Of a stretch of DNA of 64,000 nt, positions 25,542 through 35,115 are shown one piece after another (position 1 is the first letter of the stretch; each line of letters begins with the position of its first letter). The notes under the pieces are model-generated. The model was not told the origin of the DNA. It made no database searches and saw nothing but the letters and a program-made list of their open reading frames with translations. The stretch lies in the NCBI GenBank assembly GCA_910588825.1, contig CAJURF010000002.1:1-64000 (forward strand). Direction: 5' to 3'. The DNA comes from an uncultured Lachnospiraceae bacterium (lineage in GTDB: Bacteria; Bacillota; Clostridia; Lachnospirales; Lachnospiraceae). Made by a program: the position numbers and the translations under genes.

Positions 25542-25909
25542 GGATATGTTACTAAACGGCTAATTTTTTCAGTATGAAAAGTGAACAGTGAATCTGTTAG
25601 TTACGCCGATTGCTGTGTTAATGAGGTATAGATAGAGGAAGGCTGTTTGAATCATTGCAGACGATATAAAATTGTATAAAATTCATAAAAATATTATTGC
25701 AAAAATGGTGATGGAATTGTAAAATATCATTAAAAATTTATGTAATATGAAACTGAATTGCATTAATGAGGGAGGTGTTTTTAACAGATTCTCGAAGATT
25801 TATAAAAACTAATTGCAAAATCAGCAAAAAGATTATAAAGTATGAGTACTATGAAATATATGGAGTCGAATCAGTAATAGGCAGATTATGAAGAAAGGCG
25901 GGTACAGCA
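25542..25909. other. AT-rich noncoding gap
   Basis: There are 368 bases without a credible gene between the RT-HD gene and the next ATPase. It has many short A and T runs and a GGGAGGTG stretch near 25770 without a following ORF. I see no clear terminator or strong hairpin. A noncoding RNA used by the reverse transcriptase could lie here, but nothing in the sequence proves it. Confidence 0.4.
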
Positions 25910-27493
25910 GTGGGAAAATATCTGAACCTTGGTAATGCGGGCTTTCAGTCAATACGTAAAAGCCGGTATGTGGATAAATCAGGTTTGATTGCCTTCGTGA
26001 ATCAGACGCTGGGAACAAAAGACAGCCTGACCTGCGTCAGCAGACCCAGAAGATTCGGGAAATCTTTTGCCGCCCAAATGTTATGTGCGTATTATGACAA
26101 AAGCTGTGATTCAGAAAGACTATTCAGGGATTTGGAAATTGCGCAGACATCTGATTTTCATCGATACCTGAATCAATTTTATGTGATTTATTTGGATATT
26201 ACGTGGTTCCTCTCTACAATAGAGGACATAAATGAGACAGTAAAGTATTTACAGAGGGAGACGATCGGAGAGCTGAAAGAAATTTTTCCGTCGATAAAAA
26301 AAGAAAGAAATTCTCTGCCAGCGGTGTTGGCAGATGTGAACAGGCTGTATGGACAGAAATTTATTGTCATTATAGATGAGTGGGATGCTCTGTTTCGTGA
26401 GGCGAAGGAGAACAGCAAACTGCAGGAAGAATACATCAGGCTTCTGCAGGGGCTGTTTAAAAGCAGCCAGACGGATAAAGTGATCGAAGGCGCTTATATG
26501 ACGGGAATACTACCCATAAAAAAATACGGAACACAGTCGGCGCTGACAGATTTTCGGGAATATACCATGATTCAGCCGAAAAGGCTGGCAGAGTATGTGG
26601 GTTTTACCGAATCTGAAGTACAGGCCCTCTGCAAGGAATACGACATGGACTTTGAGGAAATGAAAAGCTGGTACGACGGTTATTCATTTCACCGGGTTTC
26701 GTCTGTATACAGTCCAAATTCTGTCATGGAGGCGGTTAAGAATCAGGAATTTGGAACTTACTGGACAGAGACGGAGACATATGAAAGTCTGAAAGCCTAT
26801 ATCAGCATGAATTTGGATGGGCTTAGAGATGAGGTAGTCTTTCTGCTTGGCGGAGGAAGATGTGGAATTTCCACCCGGAAATTTCAGAATGACATAACCA
26901 GTCTAAGAAATAAAGACGATGTTTTGACACTTCTGGTGCATCTGGGGTATCTGGCGTATGACTCGGCAAAAGGTGAAGTGTTTATTCCCAACAGGGAGGT
27001 GGCCGATGAATTTAAAAATGTAGTGGAGGATAAGAGCTGGGGAGCGATTGGGGATATATTGTTAAATTCCTATCAACTGCTGGAGGACACAATTGCCGGA
27101 GATGGTGAGGCTGTGGCAGGAAAGATAGACAAAATTCATTCAGAGAATACTTCAATTTTGAGATATAATGATGAAAATTCTCTTAGCTGCGTGATTACAC
27201 TCGCTTATTTTGCGGCGCAGCGGGATTATACGCTTATTCGGGAAATGCCATCAGGAAAAGGCTTTGCAGATATTGTGTTTTTACCTAAGAAATATACGGA
27301 CAGGCCGGCATTGATTGTTGAACTGAAATGGGATAAATCGGTGGAAGGGGATGTTGGCCAGGCAAAAGAAAGGAGATATCCAGAGGTATTGGAAAAATAC
27401 GGCGGCAGAGTACTGCTGGCTGAGATTAGTTATGATAAAAAAAGCAAGAAACATGAATGCGTAATTGAAGAACACACTAAGGTTCTGGAATGA
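25910..27493 (+). CDS. AAA-ATPase-like / PD-(D/E)XK nuclease-like protein (DUF1703 type)
   Basis: A 527-residue protein of the AAA-ATPase_like plus PDDEXK_9 family common in gut Clostridia and Bacteroides. The N-terminus has YVDKSGLIAFVN, then RPRRFGKSFAAQML (P-loop variant) and FIVIIDEWDALF (Walker B). The C-terminal nuclease-like domain has GFADIVFLP and LIVELKWD, followed by GRVLLAEISYDKKSKKHEC. The GTG at 25910 follows AAGGCGGG. The biological role of the family is not settled; mobile or selfish behaviour is suspected because copies are numerous in genomes. Its place among defence and decayed mobile genes fits that. Confidence 0.85.
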   Translation: MGKYLNLGNAGFQSIRKSRYVDKSGLIAFVNQTLGTKDSLTCVSRPRRFGKSFAAQMLCAYYDKSCDSERLFRDLEIAQTSDFHRYLNQFYVIYLDITWFLSTIEDINETVKYLQRETIGELKEIFPSIKKERNSLPAVLADVNRLYGQKFIVIIDEWDALFREAKENSKLQEEYIRLLQGLFKSSQTDKVIEGAYMTGILPIKKYGTQSALTDFREYTMIQPKRLAEYVGFTESEVQALCKEYDMDFEEMKSWYDGYSFHRVSSVYSPNSVMEAVKNQEFGTYWTETETYESLKAYISMNLDGLRDEVVFLLGGGRCGISTRKFQNDITSLRNKDDVLTLLVHLGYLAYDSAKGEVFIPNREVADEFKNVVEDKSWGAIGDILLNSYQLLEDTIAGDGEAVAGKIDKIHSENTSILRYNDENSLSCVITLAYFAAQRDYTLIREMPSGKGFADIVFLPKKYTDRPALIVELKWDKSVEGDVGQAKERRYPEVLEKYGGRVLLAEISYDKKSKKHECVIEEHTKVLE

Positions 27494-27540
27494 CCGCCTG
27501 CAGTCTGGCTGTGACAGGGCAGTGAAAAGGAGGAGCTGAA

Positions 27541-28167
27541 ATGAATACCTATCAGGTGATAGACGAAAAAAATTGGGAGAGGGCCATGCACTGTATGGTT
27601 TTCAGGGAAAGCGTGGAGCCTGCTTTCTGTGTGACATTTGAGGCTGATATAACAAATTTCCGGCGGAAAGTGAAGTCGCGGAATCTCTCCTTTACGCTTG
27701 CGTTTGTGTATGCGGTTTGCAAATGCGCAAATGAGATTGAAGCGTTCCGGTATCGTTTCCTGGAGGGGAAGGTGGTTCTTTTTGACCATATTGATACTGC
27801 GTTTACTTATCTGAATCAGGATACGGGGCTGTTCAAAGTGGTCAATGTGCCGCTTCGGGGCAGTATTCAGGAATATGTGGAGACGGCGGGAAGGATTGCA
27901 AGGGAGCAGAAGGAATATTTTACTGGCCCCCTTGGAAATGATGTGTTCCAGTGTTCGCCTATGCCCTGGGTCACCTATACGCATATCTCACATACCAATT
28001 CTGGGAAAAAGGATAATGCGACGCCTTTGTTTGACTGGGGGAAGTATTATGAGAAGGACGGTAAGATTGTCATGCCCGTATCTGTCCAGGCTCATCATTC
28101 TTTTGTGGATGGGATACATATTGGACAGTTTGCGGATGTGCTCCAGAAATATATGGAATCATTTTAG
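27541..28167 (+). CDS. chloramphenicol acetyltransferase-like protein
   Basis: A 208-residue CAT-family protein. The catalytic histidine motif is in VSVQAHHSFVDGIHIGQF near the C-terminus, and the MPWVTYTHISHT stretch near residue 142 belongs to the family core. The length is normal for type A CAT (about 215). AAGGAGGAG precedes the ATG. It could confer resistance by acetylating chloramphenicol, but many chromosomal CAT homologues in Clostridia have no proven activity. It lies 47 bases after the ATPase gene in the same orientation. Confidence 0.82.
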   Translation: MNTYQVIDEKNWERAMHCMVFRESVEPAFCVTFEADITNFRRKVKSRNLSFTLAFVYAVCKCANEIEAFRYRFLEGKVVLFDHIDTAFTYLNQDTGLFKVVNVPLRGSIQEYVETAGRIAREQKEYFTGPLGNDVFQCSPMPWVTYTHISHTNSGKKDNATPLFDWGKYYEKDGKIVMPVSVQAHHSFVDGIHIGQFADVLQKYMESF

Positions 28168-28245
28168 GAGGGAAAGCAGGATTGGACGAGCAGCCGAAAT
28201 CGTGAGTTCTTTTTAGGTGAGAGACGAGGAAAATTATAAGAATGT

Positions 28246-28638
28246 TTAGAGCAGACGTAACAACTGCACAAGCTCATGCGGCTTATCACTGTTTGATGTG
28301 GTCTGTCTGGTGTCAAACTGTGAAAAACGGTTATTCCGATAGAAAGATAACAGCTTTCCCTCATTTTCGGAAAAATTTTTGCCGATCTGTGCTATTAAAT
28401 ATGCTGACATGGTATATGTATTGGATCTCTTGTCAAACTCACTGACGAGCAGTAGTTTTCTTTTTACAGTATTGCTTACCGTTTCACCCTTGACTGTCAG
28501 CGGTTTTAACGCAAGAGAAAAATATCCAAGCAGCCTCCCGCCGATGACTGAAAACACCAGATATGTTACAGACTGGTTCTTTTTAGTAAACTCAATAGAA
28601 CTTTTTTTCAAAAATCGTTCAACATCCTGACTGAATAT
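28246..28638 (-). pseudogene. GNAT-family acetyltransferase remnant with internal deletion
   Basis: The open frame reads VERFLKKSSIEFTKK, then TYLVFS and LLGYFSLALKPL, typical of toxin-like GNAT proteins. After NFSENEG it jumps straight to KLLSFYRNNRF, which normally lies about 40 residues later. The skipped part should contain the acetyl-CoA loop, so the enzyme cannot work. The N-terminus is also short and has no good start; a stop precedes it at 28639-28641. No ribbon-helix-helix antitoxin was seen. Confidence 0.7.
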
Positions 28639-28676
28639 TCAGTTAATTGCTAAGGAAAGAACCTGAGGTGGGTTGA

Positions 28677-28705
28677 ATAAGAGGGCAATCTTTTTGCCCC
28701 CTTAT
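28677..28705. repeat. hairpin at the 3' end of the IS91 remnant
   Basis: ATAAGAGGGCAA pairs, with one mismatch, with TTGCCCCCTTAT around a short loop, directly at the 3' end of the transposase remnant. It may be the old IS91-type terminal hairpin or simply a terminator. Confidence 0.4.
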
Positions 28706-29421
28706 CCAATTGCTTTGGGGGCAGGCACTGCTTCTTTTGGGACCCCATGCATCAGAAAACGCCGGACGAACTCCACGCCATCCAGGGTCAATTCTTTCCA
28801 CTGTCCGCCGCTTTTGTAATCCTTTACCTTTATGGTTACTGTGTTTTCGTCCATGCGCAGGATACGGCTGTTGCTGGTCGCTATCCGGTGTGTGTAACGC
28901 CCAAGAGAATGCATCACTGTTTCCGTCCCGCAAAAGACTCCCTGATATCCGTGACCCAGTCCATCCCATAACAGATATCCAGCAGTACTGGTATTCATAA
29001 TGGTTGCGGTATCTGGCCGCCTCTCCCTCATAGCTGAGTTTCCCCGCCCCATGCAGCGCCTTCAGCCCGGCCAGGAACTTACCCTTAAAAAGTGCAGCCA
29101 TTGACTTTCCGGGCAGGAAGAAGCCGCCCTTTTTCTGATGCCAGTTCCTCCCCGCATCAAGCCCGCCGCCTGTGCAGAGCACATGGATATGGGGATGGTA
29201 GGACAGGGAATACAGTTCTTTCTGGTTACAGTAGATCATGGCGTTGAGTTGGCTTGGACAGGTGAATACCATATGGTAATTATGTTCACCCCGTTTACCC
29301 CTGTCTTACAGTTGAGGATATGGTTGGCCGCCTTTGCCTGCCTGGCACCGGGGGGATATTTCTCCAGATATCCGGGGTAGAACTTCCGCAGGACATCCTG
29401 GACAGCCGGTTTATCTGCCAT
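28702..29421 (-). pseudogene. IS91-family transposase remnant
   Basis: Fragments in several frames follow the order of an IS91 transposase. The start MADKPAVQDVLRKFYPGYLEKY (29421 downward) precedes the zinc-binding domain, which is missing. Next comes FTCPSQLNAMIYCNQKELYSL joined directly to SYHPHIHVLCTGGGLD, so the usual 40-odd residues between are deleted. Last is LGRYTHRIATSNSRIL to FVRRFLMHGVPKEAV, ending at 28702. The HUH motif HPHIHV is still visible. At least two deletions and one frame change make it inactive. Confidence 0.85.
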
Positions 29422-29460
29422 CTGTGCAGGCCTCCTCCCCACCTTTACTACTGCTTTCTT

Positions 29461-29763
29461 ATGAAAAGAAAAATCGTTATGCGTAACCTTGGCTGGCTAT
29501 CGCGCAGCGATAAAAACTGTTTTAAACTCCTGGGCAGGCATCTGGAACAATCCGGCTATGAATACACCCCGGAAACGGCGGATGAGTGGTTCCGGCTTAT
29601 CGAACCGGACACCAGTGTGACCTACGCCAATTTTTACAGATCAGCATTAATAAAACTCCGAGACATTTATGAAACCGGGGATATAAGGGACTGCAATAAT
29701 GGAAAAATATATGTTTATATCCGTCTTCACGAAGGGTTTAAAAACATTTACGAAGAAGCTTAA
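29461..29763 (+). CDS. 100-residue protein, possible N-terminal fragment of a recombinase
   Basis: An ORF starting at ATG 29461 encodes 100 residues with a SAM-like helical look (CFKLLGRHLEQSGYEYTPETADEWF, VTYANFYRSALIKLRDIYE). This style occurs at the N-terminus of some Clostridial tyrosine recombinases, and integrase remains follow directly downstream. It has no good ribosome binding site. I treat it as a probable leftover rather than an independent gene. Confidence 0.4.
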   Translation: MKRKIVMRNLGWLSRSDKNCFKLLGRHLEQSGYEYTPETADEWFRLIEPDTSVTYANFYRSALIKLRDIYETGDIRDCNNGKIYVYIRLHEGFKNIYEEA

Positions 29764-29779
29764 AGGATCCGGGAAAACA

Positions 29780-30586
29780 TCTCAGCAGCGCAGCCATAGA
29801 CAACATTTTCACTAAATTCTGGAACATGACACCCCACGCTGGCTATACAAACAAACAAACAAACCGACTGTCCATGACTTCAACATATGATTTTGTCCTT
29901 GGCTGCTCGCAGTTCCTGGGGAGCAGAAAAAACTTGCCGCCAGCACGGTAAACCAATGGCTTGCCACATTAAAAACCTACCTCAAATATGTAGCGGATGC
30001 TGATTTTTCAATGATTCAAGTATATCTTGCTGTTAAGAAAGTGCCGTTTTTGAGGACAGAAAAACTGCAGCGCCCCATTATTGAAAAAGGTGGTCTTTCA
30101 GCATTCCTAGTAGCGCCGCCGGATACCAGGATCGGAAACAGGGACAGAATGCTGCTGGTCATGCTGTTCGATACTGCGGCCAGGATATCATAGCTTTTGG
30201 AAATACGTCTTGGGGATATATCGCTGATGGCATCAAATCCCACGATCCTGATCATGGGAAAGGTAAGAAACAGCGTGTTGTATCACTGAACGAAAAGACA
30301 GTCCTCAATCTGCGCGAATATGTTGCATCATTTCATGGAAAAGATCTCAGCCCGGATGCATACCTGTTTTATACGACAATTCACGGGGAGCACATGAAGA
30401 TGTCTGTGCGGAATGTAGAACGGATTGTAAAAAAATATGCAGGGATTGCGCGGGAGAGTGTTCCCGATATGCCGGAAAACTGCTATCCACATATGCTGAG
30501 GCGTTCAAGGGCCTCCGGCTTATACAGGGATGGTGTCCCCATTGAGATGATAGCCGCGATACTTGGTCATTCCAGTTCTGAAATCC
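29780..30586 (+). pseudogene. tyrosine recombinase (phage-type integrase) remnant
   Basis: The catalytic domain can be followed through three breaks. VNQWLATLKTYLKYV (about 29948) leads to DRMLLVMLFDTAARIS with the first catalytic Arg, then an in-frame TAG (30191-30193), then LLEIRLGDISL, then a one-base shift at GKGKKQRVVSL. The rest reads HMLRRSRASGLYRDGV (His-x-x-Arg) and AILGHSSSE (second His). The sequence then leaves the family abruptly near 30585, so the catalytic tyrosine is lost. It once probably integrated a mobile element here. Confidence 0.85.
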
Positions 30587-31009
30587 AAACAAATACAAAA
30601 ATCACAATAAAGATACCCAGGTAACTGAAAAAGCCTGTAAAGCTGTGCTTCATCCAGTAGGTAAAGTAGGCAATGGGAAGTATGAGTATGGAAATAATGG
30701 AAAAATAAATCCCGGTCTGCGTTACTATACTCCAGTTTTCTATTTCCCACACAACAGAACCTGCCCCGCAGCCCATGCCCATTAAACCGCACAGGAACGC
30801 CTGAAAGACTACTGCGTTGATTTCATTTCCCATGACGGAAATTAATTCAGGCATACAGGGGGAATAGGATCCATCAGCCCATACAAGAGAAATGACCTGG
30901 GGAGTATCTTCTGAAAGTTTTTCTGCCAGATTTTTCACAGCTTCTGGCATACAAGCCGTAAAAATTATTATTTTGGCTCCGTATAAGAAATGTCGATTTT
31001 TACCTCCAT
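30583..31009 (-). pseudogene. LytTR regulator / DUF3021 membrane protein chimera, truncated
   Basis: From the ATG at 31009 (AGGAGG upstream) the frame reads MEVKIDISYTEPK, the start of a small LytTR-type regulator. After a one-base loss in an A-run it continues IIIFTACMPEAVKNLAEKL up to VISLVWADG. It then passes without a break into the middle of a DUF3021 membrane protein (CMPELISVMGNEINAVV, then three membrane helices including FFSYLGIFIVIFVFVW). These are usually two neighbouring genes, so a deletion has fused them. The C-terminus is cut at 30583 by the integrase remnant. Confidence 0.65.
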
Positions 31010-31192
31010 CTGCAAGGGGTCTGCCTCCTTCCTGAAATAAATAAGATTAAAGCGCCAAAGGTCCATTTTCATTGGTCTAAAAATTTATCGACGAAAGCGG
31101 ACGTTTGACCCGCTGACTGTATTATAGGAAAAACAAATGATGCTTTCAATGGGGGCGATAGATGGTTGATTTTCAGCGTCAGGTGGATTTAC

Positions 31193-31236
31193 AGAACTGT
31201 AAAACGTATATATAGTTACGCTTTACAGTTCTTTTT
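31193..31236 (+). terminator. intrinsic terminator
   Basis: AGAACTGTAAA (31193-31203) pairs with TTTACAGTTCT (31222-31232), followed by TTTT. It lies in the otherwise empty 31010-31306 gap, downstream of no intact plus-strand gene, and so may belong to a deleted gene. Confidence 0.6.
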
Positions 31237-31306
31237 GTATGAGCAAAATTTTACAGATAATAGTATATGAAAATTAGGGCTGTCCATGATGGAAAGCTGG
31301 GAGTTT

Positions 31307-31642
31307 TTATTTCAAATAGGGGATCATTACCTCCAGAATATCTGCCACATGGTCCCTTTCAGAAATGGACAGACCACATGTTGCGACAAATAGGCGGTCA
31401 GATGAGCTGGCGGTGTTTTCAGATTTGCAAAACCGAGTGTCGCCAAATAGCAGATAGTCAGCAGATACATTCAAATGTGTGGAAAGTTTCTCCAGTGTAG
31501 GAAGGGACATCATTTTCATGCCTTTTTCGATTTCATATATATAATGTGGAGAAACTTCTACCAATTCAGCAAGATTTTCTTGGGTTAATTTGTTCAAACG
31601 TCTATGATTTTTGATTCGCAATCCTATTGATTTTAAATCCAT
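31307..31642 (-). CDS. Xre-family helix-turn-helix transcriptional regulator
   Basis: A 111-residue protein. Residues 6-62 form a Cro/C1-type HTH: LRIKNHRRLNKLTQENLA, then VSPHYIYEIEKG and LSTHLNVSADYLLFG. The C-terminal 45 residues are not recognisable. It is a single gene with TATA-rich sequence upstream (31643-31690). In an island like this it could be a prophage or mobile-element repressor left behind. Confidence 0.82.
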   Translation of the reverse strand: MDLKSIGLRIKNHRRLNKLTQENLAELVEVSPHYIYEIEKGMKMMSLPTLEKLSTHLNVSADYLLFGDTRFCKSENTASSSDRLFVATCGLSISERDHVADILEVMIPYLK

Positions 31643-31686
31643 ATAAACTACCTCATTTCCTCATTTTAATAGAATCTATATCTTAA

Positions 31687-33378
31687 CATTATTCACAGAG
31701 TTTTTCATATTTCCAGCAAAGAAACGCAGGCGTATCCGTTTATAGATATTCCGGCTACACTCCTGTTAGGGGACATAATCCCCAAGGGTGTGTAGACACA
31801 GTTGAAGATGCAGTCAACGCTATCCATGTAAGAGGCTGGGCCTTTGACAAAGACAATATTTCACAGTCTATAGATGTACATGTTTATATTGGAGGACCTG
31901 CCGGAGTTGGAGAAGGGCATATCATTCAGGCGGATGCTTTAAGGGGAGATGTAAATACCGCGCATGGGGTTGGTGATTATCACGGTTTTGATACTGTGAT
32001 ACCAACAGATCTGACAGGAACGAAGCAGGTATATATCTATGCGATTAATACCGGTGAAGGAGAGAATACGCTTATCGGTAACTCGTCGGTAGTAATCAGC
32101 AACGACAATGTGAACCCTGTAGTGTCAGATGTTGTGGTTACATCTGTGACAAACAGCAGTTATACGGTTTTCTGTAAAGTAACTGATAATAAGGGAGTGA
32201 ATAGGGTCCTTTTTCCTTCATGGAATAAATTAAAACCAGAAATGACTAAATGGTATGAAGGGACTATCCATCCGGATGGGGCGGCCTCCTGTATCATACC
32301 TGTAAATGAACTGAGTGGACTTTCGGGTACCTATATCACCCATATTTACGCATATGACAGAGTTGGCAATTGTGGAACTGGTGCCACGTCCATTCAGGTG
32401 GATACCACGCCGATTACAGAAAGAACAGTAGTTGATTTAGGCGATGATTTTGAGGGATATATTTATAATAAAGCGAATAAAAAAGTATTGACTGTTGATG
32501 CTGGTGATAATGTTGTCAGCAGAACGGATGAAGGAATCGGTGCACAGCGCTGGAAATTTGGAAGGAATGCAGATGGCAGTTATAGGATTATATCGAAAGC
32601 AAATGATAAATGTCTGAACGGTGAAGATGCGGCGGCAGGTGCGTCGGATGCTAATGTTATTGTAAAGGATTTTGCTGATAATAATAATCAGAAATGGTTT
32701 ATTATAAAAGGTAAAGATGAAGATTATTATCATCTGAGGCCGGCATGTAGTGATTCTTTTGTGATTGATCTTGCAGGTAATAACAGTAATGATAACACAA
32801 ACATTCAGCTGTATGGATTCCATGGGTTAGACTCTCAACGTTTTATGATTCAAAAAGATACAGTAAATGTTGAAGAAATTCAGTTGAATACAACAAAATT
32901 GCAGTTTGCGGATATAGGTGAATCGTCCACATTAAGAGCAGAGATCATTCCAGCAAATTCTTCAAACAAAACGGTAATGTGGAGCAGTGTGGATGAAAAT
33001 GTGGCAGTAGTAGATTCAGACGGAACTGTAACAGCTGTAAATGAAGGAAACACAACAATTATTGCAACAACAGAGGATGGAAATAAGACGGCGTCCTGCG
33101 AAGTTTCTGTTAATATTCCAAGCCGTGTAACAGAGATAAAATTAAATAAGACAGAACTTATTTTTAATGAACTGTGGTTGTCAGATAGATTGGCAGCAGT
33201 TATTGTGCCAGAAAATGCAGAAGAGCAAGATATCATTTGGGAGAGCAGCGACCCGTCAGTTGCAATTGTTGATGAAAGTGGAATGGTAATCTCTGTTGGA
33301 AATGGAACTGCAGTAATTACTGTTCAAACGGACGACGGGTCAAAGACCGACAGTTGTTCTGTACACGTAGATGCGTAA
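31687..33378 (+). pseudogene. cell-surface repeat protein, 5'-truncated
   Basis: The frame is open from 31687 (stop TAA at 31684) but has no plausible start or signal peptide; the first in-frame GTG is at 31996. Domains in order: a Clostridial surface module (VRGWAFDKDN, then HVYIGGPAG, DYHGFDT and VYIYAIN); a GBS Bsp-like repeat ending ITHIYAYDRVGN; a ricin-type beta-trefoil with two QRWKF/QKWFI-type repeats; and two Big_2 immunoglobulin-like domains (VMWSSVDENVAVVDSDG and IIWESSDPSVAIVDESG). The intact protein would be a secreted, perhaps sugar-binding, adhesin or hydrolase. The N-terminal catalytic part has apparently been lost. Confidence 0.72.
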
Positions 33379-33535
33379 TACTTGTGAAAATATTCGTTTT
33401 TGTGAACACTGTGTTGCTAATTTTAAATTGGCTTATGATGATGAAGAACATGTAGATCCATTCTTTTGCAGAGTTGCGGAATTAAGGAGAGAGTTTGTGG
33501 AAACTGAGATAAAAAAATTGTTACTCGAATCATAA
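33371..33535 (+). CDS. small cysteine-rich protein (54 residues)
   Basis: An ATG overlapping the end of the surface protein frame by eight bases opens a 54-residue ORF with CENIRFCEHC near the N-terminus and one further Cys near residue 33, then a charged helix (LRREFVETEIKKLLLES). The cysteine spacing and histidine suggest a small metal-binding finger. There is no clear ribosome site. It could be real or chance; the next gene starts 40 bases later. Confidence 0.4.
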   Translation: MRNTCENIRFCEHCVANFKLAYDDEEHVDPFFCRVAELRREFVETEIKKLLLES

Positions 33536-33574
33536 TGGGGACAGAATTTCTAAAGAGGAGAAAATTGAAAACTT

Positions 33575-34435
33575 ATGGATCAGGCGATGGTTCAACGGTA
33601 TCTGCAAGATATCATTGATTTAGAAACACGGATGAAAATTGCAGCAAACACTTACAACCGGCTGACCCTTGTGGAAGAAAGTCAAAGACTAACTTTGAAA
33701 AGTGAAGCGGTAAAAACAAGTATTTCATGGGGGAAAATATGGAAAAAAATTATTATCATTGGCTATTTGCTGGCAGTTGTGTCTGCAGGTATCGTGTTTC
33801 AGCTGCTAGGGGAACCTAATGATACACAGGAAATACTATTAGCCTTGGGAGCAGTGGCAGTGCTGGGAATATTAGCTGCGTTTTTTATTGGAAATGCGAA
33901 AATGGAGCAGAACCAAAAATATTGCGAAGACGTTATTGAAATGAAAAAGAGAAAAGAGCAGGCAGGAGCCGTGCTGGCCCAGATACAGTTTTCCAAAAGT
34001 CAACTAAAAGAGACGTATAAGAAATGTCAGCTGAATCTGCAGAAATTGTATGAGTTGAACGTAATTACGCCCAAATATCGGGAGTTGGTTCCATGCGCCA
34101 TGTTTTTAGAGTATCTTAGCACCGGACGTACACACAGCCTGGAAGCAGTCCAAGGTGATATGGGTGCATATAATCTATATGAAGATGAGCTATATAAAAA
34201 GATCATCATAAACAAGTTAGATCAGGTATTGGAAAATCAGAAATTATTGTATCAGGAATTGCGCAAGATTAATACAAATGTAGAGCAGTTATGTGGCAGT
34301 GTAGAGCGGATAGAGAGCTCTGTAAACCAGATTAGAAAAAATACGCAGATCAGTGCATGGTGTAATATGGTAACAGCCGTTAATACATCGGTTATCCGTA
34401 GAATACAGGAGGAGTATTATAAATTTTATAGATGA
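33575..34435 (+). CDS. unknown membrane protein with coiled coil
   Basis: A 286-residue protein that I do not recognise. It has two hydrophobic helices (about 58-79 and 87-109), preceded by a short amphipathic region and followed by a long predicted coiled coil (110-165) and a second helical stretch (210-260) with QVLENQKLLYQELRKINTN heptads. A conserved-looking CAMFLEYLSTGR segment lies near residue 172. AAAGAGGAG is upstream. Similar two-helix, coiled-coil proteins occur in mobile elements and in secretion loci, but no role can be assigned. Confidence 0.7.
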   Translation: MDQAMVQRYLQDIIDLETRMKIAANTYNRLTLVEESQRLTLKSEAVKTSISWGKIWKKIIIIGYLLAVVSAGIVFQLLGEPNDTQEILLALGAVAVLGILAAFFIGNAKMEQNQKYCEDVIEMKKRKEQAGAVLAQIQFSKSQLKETYKKCQLNLQKLYELNVITPKYRELVPCAMFLEYLSTGRTHSLEAVQGDMGAYNLYEDELYKKIIINKLDQVLENQKLLYQELRKINTNVEQLCGSVERIESSVNQIRKNTQISAWCNMVTAVNTSVIRRIQEEYYKFYR

Positions 34436-34501
34436 AAACTATGGTTAGATGCTCCAAAGTGATTTGTAAGTTTAATTTGAGGATTCAAAGGTGGAGAGAC
34501 G

Positions 34502-34657
34502 TTGGTAACTTTAGTTGCAATTTATATTATATGGAAGATATGGAAAATACGAAAAGAGCGTAAGGATGCAGAAATGTGGAGAAGGGTTGATATAGCCTTT
34601 GAAAATGAACGAATAAGAAAGGAGAAATTGAAAAATAAATACACAATTGATGATTAG
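34502..34657 (+). CDS. possible small single-pass membrane protein (51 residues, TTG start)
   Basis: A TTG start with AAGGTGGAG five bases upstream opens LVTLVAIYIIWKIWKIRKERK, a short membrane helix followed by a basic stop-transfer stretch and a charged tail. It lies 66 bases after the 286-residue membrane protein gene and in the same direction. The good ribosome site and membrane topology support it; its size leaves doubt. Confidence 0.45.
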   Translation: MVTLVAIYIIWKIWKIRKERKDAEMWRRVDIAFENERIRKEKLKNKYTIDD

Positions 34658-34737
34658 AGGGGCAATATCTTGCCATATAAAAAACGTGTGGAAATAAATG
34701 ATGAAGTGAATAGATGATCCGAAGGAGAATTGGAAAA

Positions 34738-35097
34738 ATGAAAATAAAACGAATATATACGTTAGCGATAATGAGTTTAATGATTCTGGGATGCGGCTTA
34801 TTGACATCTTGCGGAAGCAAATCTGTATTAGAGGGGAAATGGGAGGCTGTAGACAATGAAGGAGAAACATTTGTCTTCAACAGCGATGGTACATATATGT
34901 ATTCATGCCCTATTGGAAATGATGCAAGTGGGACCTATAAAGTGTCAGAAAGCGAGGTACAATTGACATCAGACGCTTCTGGATTGGGTGCAGATTTAAA
35001 TAAAGTCAGCGGTCTCCATGAATTTAAAATAGATGGAGATATTCTGCAGTTTGATTCTTTCGGACTTGCAAGCACAAAGTATAAAAAGATAAAGTAA
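34738..35097 (+). CDS. small lipoprotein, lipocalin-like beta-strand protein
   Basis: A 119-residue protein with a signal peptide ending in lipobox LLTSC (Cys near residue 24) and a short beta-rich domain (GKWEAVDNEGETFVFNSDGTYMY, YKVSESEVQLTSD). This is the pattern of small Clostridial lipoproteins that resemble half-barrel stress proteins. AAGGAGAA precedes the ATG at 34738, which I prefer to an ATG at 34714. The function is unknown. Confidence 0.75.
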   Translation: MKIKRIYTLAIMSLMILGCGLLTSCGSKSVLEGKWEAVDNEGETFVFNSDGTYMYSCPIGNDASGTYKVSESEVQLTSDASGLGADLNKVSGLHEFKIDGDILQFDSFGLASTKYKKIK

Positions 35098-35115
35098 TAG
35101 AATACAACATTTATC

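Noticed and set aside
28630..28643. Palindrome ACTGAATATTCAGT upstream of the GNAT remnant
   Set aside because: Could be an old operator, but no antitoxin gene or second site supports it; not listed as a feature.
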